A stretch of DNA of 64,000 nucleotides from Hydractinia symbiolongicarpus (taxonomy: Eukaryota > Cnidaria > Hydrozoa > Anthoathecata > Hydractiniidae). Shown here piece by piece: positions 56,971 to 64,000 of this stretch. The stretch's first letter is position 1, and each line of letters starts with the position of its first letter. The DNA lies in contig NC_079879.1 of NCBI RefSeq assembly GCF_029227915.1, positions 18,040,001 to 18,104,000 of the forward strand, given 5' to 3'. The notes under the pieces are model-generated. The model worked only from the letters and a program-made list of their open reading frames with translations. It searched no databases and had not been told where the DNA came from. A program made the translations under genes and the position numbers.

Positions 56971-57509
56971 CTTTAATATATAGATTTTTTTTACTTTCAG
57001 ACTTTTTCCGAATTTGACAACTAGCGCTTGAGTAGGGACTTTTCCTCTCTACTTAACTTCTGCATGATGTCGTCGGCGCATGCATCAATTTTTACTGATG
57101 TCAGCTGTCACGTGACTTTTTTACTCATTTGATGTATTCTACGTCGCAGGTTTTTGAGGGGGTCGCTTACGTGAGAAGAGAAGTACCCCTGATCGTTGGG
57201 CTGACAGTACAGTCATTAACCTCGTTAGCAGCGCCTGTTGTCTCTTTCTTTATCTCGGGACGGCGCCGTCCGATGTTAGAAAAGATACAAGATGCCCTGG
57301 GGACGAGGTTGTACAGTCCTTTGACAATGTTTTGTTATAACCTTTGAATCAACAAAGCGCTTTTTATGCTTGCGGAAAGGCCGATACATATTTGCTAACA
57401 AGGAAATGTTTCAAAAAATGAGTGCTATTTAACTGCAGAAAATTTGCATCATGTTTTTTTACAGTACATCAATATTTTGACTACTGATAGAGGCAGTTGT
57501 ACCATAGTC
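56971..57509. other. Spacer before the P-type transposon
   Basis: A plus frame at 57129-57347 (72 aa) has a hydrophobic middle and an Arg-rich GRRRP tail but no recognised domain; it may be a last piece of the virus-like relict. From 57350 on the sequence is AT-rich and plain. Confidence 0.35.
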
Positions 57510-57531
57510 ACAAGAAAAAAAGATAGTCTAG
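57510..57531 (+). repeat. Left terminal inverted repeat of the P-type transposon
   Basis: 22 bp, an exact inverted match of 62203-62224. The bases just outside (GTC on the left, GATG on the right in the same sense) do not match. Confidence 0.85.
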
Positions 57532-57595
57532 CAACAAACAATAGGCCATTGTTCTATGTTTTTACGGCTGAACTATAGTGGCTCCCAAACCTCCG

Positions 57596-57621
57596 ATCCT
57601 GCACAGAAGTTCAAAATGGCG
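57596..57621 (+). promoter_or_regulatory. Left subterminal repeat with inward ATG
   Basis: 26 bp identical to the inverted 62115-62140. It holds GCACAGAAGTTCAAAATGGC. The ATG at 57616 opens a ten-codon upstream ORF ending TAG at 57646-57648, before the transposase start at 57698. It probably overlaps the transcription start region. AAGTTCAAAATGGC may be bound by transposase or host factors; this is an inference. Confidence 0.6.
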
Positions 57622-57697
57622 CATTTTTTGGGTGTTGTGTGTACTTAGTTTGGTGTTTTTATTTCGACTTTGGGTGTTTTTCGTACAAGATTTTACT

Positions 57698-60404
57698 ATG
57701 CCTGGTGAAAATTGTGCTATATATGGATGCTCCGTATCGAGGAGAAATAAAGACATCAGTATTTTCAAAGTTGCCAAATAATGAAGTAAACAAAAAATGG
57801 GGAAAGGAGCTCATCAATATCATCACGAAATATAGGGAGGTAGATGACGAGCTGAGACGTCGCATTTCCACGTTCAAATTGTTTATTTGTGAACGTCATT
57901 TCTCGGAGGATCAAATATGGGTTTACCCAACTCGAAAATGTTTGAAAGAAGGAGAACTACCACATCTGAATCTTCCACAAAAATCTGGCAATATTTCGAC
58001 CTTAGCCTCTCCACCTCGATCGAACACTTCGATACAAAAACGTGAAGATTTCCAAATTTTACAATATTTTTTACCACCACCTTCTCCAACCACCATATAT
58101 AGAAATTTTGTTGACTTCAGTCAACGTGTTTCAAAGCTCTCGTTGGGTAGATGTTGGCATATTGACACTCAAGACTCACTTCTTGTTGTTACTTGTTTAT
58201 CACCAGACCACATCATCCCAAAATTTAAAATATTCATTGATCGATCCCTTTCATTTTCTTTAAGAATATTTGGATGGATGTTACCAGATGACCATGATTT
58301 GCATATCTTATACAAAAAATCCTTTCTTAATACAACACTCTCCAATTTCATAAAAGAACTCAATAGTTATGAATTATGTATTGGTATCACCGCTCCAGAT
58401 TGCAATAATAGTAGAGAGACAAACTTCCAAAAGCATGTCATTCCTAAAAAGTTCAACTATCTAGCCTATCAACAAAAGTCCTTTCAGTCAAATCTCCATC
58501 AAGACCAGTATTTTCGTTCAAATATGTGTCGTATGTTAATTCTATCACCCAAACCTAATCCTTGTGGAAAGTGTACATCGCATAACATTTCATTCAAATC
58601 AGCTACTGTCCGTAAAGAAAGGAAGATGCTTGAACCTGCAAAGTTGAAAGCACCAATCAAGTTCACATCACCGGACCGTGTCAAATTAACCCTTCAGAGT
58701 CAGCGTTTCGAATGTAAACAACTGGCAAGCCAACTGTCTGAAATGAAAGCTGCTATTCAAGCACATGGTGGTAATGTAACTTCTGAAATGAGCTCTGACT
58801 TTGTAACCTTATTCAGTGGATGTGATAAAAAAAATGTACCACCTTTTATGAAATTGTTCTGGGAGGAGCAGCAAAAATATCTCCAATTTTCATCACCAAC
58901 CAGTGTCAGATATCATCCAATGATCATAAAGTTCTGTCTTAATCTTGCTGCAAAGTCTTCTTCTGCTTATTCAGATCTCAGATATGACCCTAAAACTGGC
59001 AGTGGTATGTTGGTTCTTCCTAGCCTGCGAACACTTCGTGATTATAGAAACTACATACGACCAACAAGAGGATTTAATCATGAAATCATCAATGATCTAG
59101 CAAAAAAAACTGCTGCATTTTCAGACATTGAGAGATATACCATAATTCTGTTTGATGAGATAAAAAAAAAATGGGGGAATTAAGTTTGGGACAAGTATAC
59201 TTGTGAACTCATTGGTTTTGTTGACCTTTGTGATATTCATACAAATTTTGCCACACTCAAATCTGTCAAAGAAATTGCTACTCATGTTCTCGTGTTTCTT
59301 GCCAAAAGTGTTGTTAATCCTCTTTCATATAGTATTGCAACATTTGCTACAACTGGAATAACTTCCTATCAAATCATGCCTATATTTTGGAAAGCTGTTC
59401 TTTACCTTGAAAAAATAAATTTGAAAGTTATCGCTGCAACAGCTGATGGTGCTTCTCCAAATAGACGCTTTTTCAGAATGCATAGGCATTTAGATGGTGT
59501 CCATGACAGTGATGTAGTTTATCGTACTAAGAATATTCATGCTAATGATGGTCGATTTATCTATTTTTTTGCTGATGCTCCACATCTCATCAAAACATCA
59601 CGCAATTGTCTGTTTAATTCTGGTTCTGGTCGAGCTACCCGTTATATGTGGAATAGTGGATTTTATGTTCTTTGGAGTCATATCACACAACTCTATCACA
59701 ATGATCTCGAGAGTGGTTTGAAGTTGGTCAATAAATTAACAAATGATCATATACAGCTAACACCATTTTCAGTAATGAAAGTTCGTCTTGCAGCTCAAGT
59801 TCTCAGTGAAACTGTTGGCAAAGTTCTCAATCAGTTTGGTCCACCTGAAGCAGCTGGTACTGCACAATTTTGTCTAATGATGGATAGTTTTTTTGACTGC
59901 TTGAATGTGAAAAACACTGTCGAACATGAGTTGAAGAGAAAACCATTTCTAAAACCTTATCAGTCAGTTGATGATGAACACTTTGCATGGTTGGACGGTT
60001 TTCTCTCCTATTTCACCTTATGGAAAGAGTCAATTGAAGAGCGTGGTGATAATTTTACAAAAAATGCCAAATCAAATATGTTTATTTCCTGGCAAACACA
60101 TGAAGGGCTTAAGATTACAGTTAACTCTCTCAAAAAAGTAGTGAAATTCCTTTTACAACATGGTGTACCGTACATTCTTTCTGAACGGTTTTGTCAAGAC
60201 GATCTGGAAAATTATTTTGGTAGGCAGCGTGCCATTGGATCGCGACGTGACAACCCATCGGTGAGAGACGTTGGATATAATGATAATACCATAAAAGCAC
60301 AATTTTCTGTAAGACCAATTGCTGGGAATGTACAAGGATGTGGTAGCAAATTCAACATGATAGATGACACCCCATTACCAAAAAGAAAAAAGTCTACACT
60401 TTGA
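57698..60404 (+). pseudogene. THAP-domain P-element-type transposase, one frameshift and one stop
   Basis: Start ATG 57698 (MPGENCAIYGC) opens a THAP zinc domain (C-x4-C ... FICERHF). A one-base shift near 57770 separates the first strands from the rest of the THAP domain. A leucine-rich region (about 58690-58760) may dimerise. The frame continues to a TAA at 59181-59183, and the same frame goes on without break to 60404. Catalytic-type motifs after it are TADGASPNRRFF (Asp), FADAPHLIKTSRN (Asp) and FCQDDLENYFGRQRAIGSRR (acidic). About 900 codons, close to THAP9 length. Two lesions mean it is probably inactive but recently lost. Confidence 0.88.
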
Positions 60405-60929
60405 ATGAAGCACACAACAAAACGGCTATTTTTATAGCCACACATTTGAAAAAATGTTATTAATTGGCAATTTTCTCTAGTTCTCTTTATATTGTGGGAC
60501 TGGAGATGCTTTGTTCTATCATTGGATCACTTTAGGAGATGGTTATTGGATGAGTATGTATGTTTATTTTTTCTATGTCCCATCTATCTATTATTTTGTG
60601 AAAGCTATTAGCTATGGAAAAATTGCAATGTTGTCACTTTTTCAAAACGCGTCAGAATTACTCACGCATATATTTACAGGAAAATCAGAGGAATCCTGAT
60701 ATCTTAAATTGACCGTAAATGAAGTAACAGGATTTCCCACACGGCACCTCTAAATCGTACTGTGAGGGATCCTGATTTTTGTCTGAAGTTCAACCAGAAA
60801 AAAAAAAAAAAAAAGGAATGAATTTTTATTGTGATTTTTAGCCATGTGTAATGTTTTTTTTATCACATGTGTGGCTATAAAAATAGCCATTGTGGCAGAT
60901 TTTATAGTTCATGCCCGGAACTAGATGAA
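60405..60929. other. Convergent intergenic region with a 22-bp inverted repeat
   Basis: Just after the transposase stop, GGCTATTTTTATAGCCACAC (60424-60445 with two more bases) is repeated inverted at 60867-60888. The first 16 bases are themselves a palindrome. An A-run (60798-60815) and TTTATT at about 60826 (AATAAA on the minus strand, a candidate poly(A) signal for the C2H2 gene) lie between. No gene. Confidence 0.65.
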
Positions 60930-62120
60930 TCAGTGACCCATGTCTTTGCTGCTACTGGCTTTTTTAATTTCAGTTCTCAATGATCTTTTCTTTGCAAGTT
61001 TTTTAGCAGCCTTATGTTTTTCACGTATGTTTCTAGCATAGGAAAAGCTGCGAACTCTTGTAAACATAGTAAGCATGTGTTCCAGAAGATTCATACTGAC
61101 TTCTTTACTGACTTGTGGATCAATGGTATAACAGACACTTTTGAAATTGGAAAGTACAGAACAGTTTTTGAGCATATTTTTAACAAGGTCTTGACAATTT
61201 AGTGTTGTGCTGAAATTTGAAGTTTTCAACCGAAACATTTTTTCACATTCTCGAAAAAGTTCTTGTATTTGTTTGTTCACTCTCCACAAGCCACCACGGT
61301 CGCGTATATTGATCAATGTCTGTGAATCATCACAGTCAACTTTGCATGCTTGTAGGATTGATACAGCCTGTTTGTTGAATTCACTTTGTTGAGACTTTTT
61401 CGAAAAACGGAATTTTGTATAAAGCTTGTGAACGATAAATCCAGCCACATATTGCAAGCTTTTTTGTTCATTCTCCGAGATAGGTGTTACAGCTTCAGTT
61501 ACAGAATCGACAACTTTATCATTACCCGAAAGATGAATTAAAACATGATTTGCAAGTTCTGTTAGAATAATATTGCTCAAAGTAGTGTCCTCAAATTTTG
61601 ATGGAAGCAAGTTATCTTTTAATAGACCATAAAAGTTTGCATAAAAATCTTCTGCATCACCGTTATACTTTCCAATGATTGGCTTCAGTTTTTCCCAAAG
61701 TTTGACCGCATCATCATTAGAAACTTCCCTGGTTGATTTGGTTAAACATTGATCACCAAGGCATATCTCAGCACTCTTCGTGATAAGTACTTTCAACTTC
61801 AAAGGGTGTAGCTTTTTCAAAATTTGTTCTTCTTTAGTAAGTTTTGGTAATGAAGGACCAGCATTCGTCGATATTTCAGGAGTAACTTCAGTAGTGTGTT
61901 TGACATTGCGATGTCTAGTCAGGCCACGTTGTGATTTACAAATTTTATCACAATCCTGACAAGGATACCCAACTTCTTCGTAAGCTTCCACTTCCGTTAT
62001 CACAGCATCTAATTCCACATTAAAATCCACATCTTCATCAAGAAAACCGCCTTCAAGTAACTCAAATAAATCATCAAGATCTTCGCCTGCAAGGTAGTCT
62101 CCTCCTGCATGCGCCGCCAT
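60930..62120 (-). CDS. C2H2 zinc-finger companion protein of the P-type transposon
   Basis: Intact, 396 aa from ATG 62120 (MAAHAGGDYLAGEDL). I prefer this start to the Met at 62198 because it is the ATG carried in the transposon's subterminal repeat. After an acidic start (DLDDLFELLEGG) there is one C2H2 finger (YPCQDCDKICKSQRGLTRH, then H). Next come an LKVLITKSAE...GDQCLT segment, a conserved-looking LQYVAGFIVHKLYTKF block and a basic tail (KHKAAKKLAKKRSLRTEIKK). YVAG-KL blocks occur near the ends of several transposase families, which is a loose resemblance. It may bind transposon ends, regulate the transposase or act in its complex. Function unknown. No breaks at all, unlike its neighbour. 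Confidence 0.75.
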   Translation of the reverse strand: MAAHAGGDYLAGEDLDDLFELLEGGFLDEDVDFNVELDAVITEVEAYEEVGYPCQDCDKICKSQRGLTRHRNVKHTTEVTPEISTNAGPSLPKLTKEEQILKKLHPLKLKVLITKSAEICLGDQCLTKSTREVSNDDAVKLWEKLKPIIGKYNGDAEDFYANFYGLLKDNLLPSKFEDTTLSNIILTELANHVLIHLSGNDKVVDSVTEAVTPISENEQKSLQYVAGFIVHKLYTKFRFSKKSQQSEFNKQAVSILQACKVDCDDSQTLINIRDRGGLWRVNKQIQELFRECEKMFRLKTSNFSTTLNCQDLVKNMLKNCSVLSNFKSVCYTIDPQVSKEVSMNLLEHMLTMFTRVRSFSYARNIREKHKAAKKLAKKRSLRTEIKKASSSKDMGH

Positions 62121-62140
62121 TTTGAACTTCTGTGCAGGAT
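62115..62140 (-). promoter_or_regulatory. Right subterminal repeat with inward ATG
   Basis: Exact inverted copy of 57596-57621. Here the ATG (62118-62120) is the start codon of the C2H2 protein. Confidence 0.65.
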
Positions 62141-62202
62141 GAGCGGGCCGTCCCAGGCTGATTGAGGATAGTTCGCGTAAACAATGCCGACGGTCCACGC
62201 AA

Positions 62203-62224
62203 CTAGACTATCTTTTTTTCTTGT
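62203..62224 (-). repeat. Right terminal inverted repeat of the P-type transposon
   Basis: 22 bp, exact inverted match of 57510-57531. Confidence 0.85.
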
Positions 62225-62468
62225 CATCAAAAAAATTTAATGCATATTGTATAAACTACCTTATTCAAAGAAATTAACGAAGCACAAAATTACCAATCAT
62301 GAGATTAATACGAAAGAAATTACGCGAATGAGTGCAACAACAAAAAAGAATTTCAAAAAACGCAAATCAGTACATTACATCAGTACATAAATGCATCATA
62401 AAAATTATTAAAACAATTTTAGGGTTCAAGGTTGTGACGTCTCGTAATGTCAACTTTATTACCTTAAG

Positions 62469-62625
62469 TGGATTAATTTTCGCGAGGATTAATTTTCTCG
62501 AATTTCAGCCAAATTCGCGAAAATAAGTACTCGCGAAAAGGTTGAAGAAGACTAATTCGCGATTATTAACCCTCGTAAAATTTTAAAATGGATCATTTGC
62601 AAAAATAAATCCTCGCGAAAATTTT
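62469..62625. repeat. CGCGAAAA-type MITE-like inverted repeat
   Basis: TTAATTTTCGCGAGGATTAA near the left edge is mirrored by TAAATCCTCGCGAAAATTTT near 62605-62625. Between are more TTCGCGA and CTCGCGAAAA motifs. It looks like a short palindromic MITE family; no coding. Confidence 0.55.
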
Positions 62626-63073
62626 GAGAACAGCAATTTTTTCTGCATCTTTTTTTTTTTTTTTCATAGAATTCTGTGGTCACAGGGCATCTAATCAACG
62701 TCAAAAAGTCATGTAGAAGTTGTGATCTTTTTTTTGCCTTGTGCTTGCAGTATACACACCAATATTTACAGTCTCTGCCTGTTCTGAAACAGGATCCAAT
62801 TTACTTTTTGCTTTCGGCTGTACATCAAACTGAACGTTGGCATTAGCATTCTTCTTAATGAACTACCCATTATAACTTCATCTTTCGGTTTACAATACAG
62901 TTCTTGTACCATTTCTTCATAGCGTTGCAACCGTCACTTCACACGCAATCTCCAGACCTCCTTGAATTAGCAGTGATATTTTATAATGAGTACTCGTTTG
63001 TGATTCGATAAAATAAATCTTTGCGCAAAATTAGAGAATTGTCAATTCCCGAAAATTAAATGTCGCATAAATG
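62626..63073. other. Intergenic, nothing recognised
   Basis: AT-rich spacer with T-runs; no domain or RNA gene seen on either strand. Confidence 0.4.
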
Positions 63074-64000
63074 TCGCACAAAAATTGATGATCAACCATA
63101 AATGCCGCAAAGACTATTAACACCCGAAACAACTTTTGAGCGAAAATTCATGGTAAACAAAAGCTATTAAATAATTATTGAGTGATGGTTATGCCTCACA
63201 TTTCGAATGATTCCGTTATCCAGTGTAATCTTCGCAATCATAGGGTGCATGATAACTTTAGTCACATTATTATTGTTTCGTTTATTGTTTCGTTGTTGTA
63301 TGTAAAAACCTGTATTTATAGGGTGGATTTAGAGGGGGCGCACGCGGCGCACACCCCCTCATATAGCTGCAAGAAATTGTAAAGGAAATCGTAGAAGCTT
63401 TGGAAAAATATTCACTTATATCGTAAATTTTTTGCTCCCCCCCCCCCCTTAATTATCATACCCAAAAAGAGCCAAAGCTTTAATTTTGTATACAGGAAGT
63501 GATTGCTAAATTCTGTTTGAATAACATTGCAACCATAAATTTCGCGCAGAAATTGATAATTATAAGGTCGCAAAATTCACTGATTGAGAAAGCAACTTTT
63601 GAACAAAAATTTATGTTCAATGAACAAAGAGAAGAAAATATACATGATGAGAACAAAAATAAAATGCTTGTTCGATAGTAAAATGTCTATTTATACATTT
63701 GGCATTTGACATTATGTATTATTTTGCTTTGAGCATGATATTTTCAATCAATAGATAGCCTGTAAGATATTATTTACATTTGGCATGGTAATATGTATTA
63801 TTTTGCTTTTAGCATGATATTTTCATAAGGGCACTTATTAGAGATCATGATGAGGTCCCTATTGAAATTTATAGGTGGTTTGATTATTTCTCCACAACCA
63901 TATCAACCATATATTTATATACAGTGTAACTCATATAAAGAATCTCAAATTCTGTTTTAAAAAATGCGATATTTATGGTCGATGACGAATTTTTGTGCGA
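63074..64000. mobile_element. Inverted-repeat element reaching the window end
   Basis: TCGCACAAAAATT...CCATAAAT..CGCA (36 bp at 63074-63109) recurs inverted at 63965-64000 with 30 of 36 bases identical. A partial third copy is near 63532 (CCATAAATTTCGCGCAGAAA). A transposon-like element may continue past the window. A small plus frame at 63182-63382 has no motif. Inside, AGGGGGCGC...GCGCACACCCCC (63333-63359) forms a hairpin. Confidence 0.45.
63690..63830 (+). repeat. Direct duplication, period about 80 bp
   Basis: ATTTGGCATTTGACATTATG...TATTATTTTGCTTTGAGCATGATATTTTCA (63698-63750) is followed by a copy starting about 63778 with few changes. It is AT-rich and non-coding and sits inside the inverted-repeat element at the window end. 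Confidence 0.75.

Larger units (their letters stand above)
57510..62224. mobile_element. P-superfamily transposon with two convergent genes
   Basis: A 22-bp perfect terminal inverted repeat (ACAAGAAAAAAAGATAGTCT, then AG) is at 57510-57531 and, inverted, 62203-62224. A second perfect 26-bp inverted repeat lies at 57596-57621 and 62115-62140 and ends with an inward-facing AAAATGGCG. Between them are a plus-strand THAP/P transposase gene and a minus-strand C2H2 gene, tail to tail. P elements make 8-bp target duplications; I could not find a matching pair, so the true ends may be a little further out or the flanks have changed. Confidence 0.85.

Noticed and set aside
59184-59291. Second separate gene starting at 59292
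   Set aside because: The frame before and after the TAA at 59181 is the same, and the skipped 108 bases read as conserved transposase sequence, so it is one gene with a nonsense codon.
63323-63362. GGGGGCGCAC...GCGCACACCCCC as a regulatory stem-loop
   Set aside because: The hairpin is real but looks like part of a dispersed repeat; nothing in the context suggests a gene it would regulate.

Overview
The window looks like nuclear DNA from an early-branching invertebrate, most likely a cnidarian and perhaps a hydrozoan. It is AT-rich, has GT-AG introns, and carries many kinds of transposon. The lineage is an inference from the look of the genes and repeats; no marker proves it. Almost every protein-like stretch outside two host genes comes from a mobile or virus-like element.

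Host gene 1 (942-20105, +) is a kinesin whose 5' end lies upstream of the window. I can chain 22 exons with GT-AG borders and one unbroken frame. They begin inside the P-loop (GKT), run through the motor, and continue into about 1,800 residues of nearly uninterrupted coiled coil. Its introns hold a 34-bp minisatellite that starts on a splice donor, a palindromic MITE, a 270-bp duplication, TTTA repeats and 34/35-bp repeats. Host gene 2 (36179-38436, +, four exons, 411 aa) is a Ras-like GTPase resembling the RGK (Rad/Gem/Rem) group. It has a long Ser/Arg-rich N-terminus, keeps the P-loop, lacks a recognisable DxxG and has a changed NKxD.

From 20.1 to 36 kb there is a tRNA-derived SINE head, an inverted array of GGGAGTCATT motifs, a badly decayed Ty3/gypsy-like gag-pol copy (about 23.15-26.05 kb), a five-unit Helitron-like tandem array (27.9-28.7 kb) and a decayed DNA transposon with long inverted ends (30.18-32.40 kb). 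From 38.4 to 43.1 kb there are fragments of a GIY-YIG-like retroelement domain and of an integrase-core gene.

From 43.1 to 52.3 kb there is a second five-unit Helitron-like tandem array on the minus strand. Its first unit is split by a young BEL/Pao LTR retrotransposon (43596-49467) with 147-bp LTRs that differ at one base and a 5-bp target duplication. From about 52.8 to 57.0 kb lie densely packed, mutated ORFs on both strands that look like a relict of a large virus-like or Polinton-like element. From 57.5 to 62.2 kb there is a 4.7-kb P-superfamily transposon with two convergent genes: a THAP/P transposase (one frameshift, one stop) and an intact C2H2 zinc-finger companion. Both are read inward from identical subterminal sequences. 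The last 1.8 kb holds small inverted-repeat elements.
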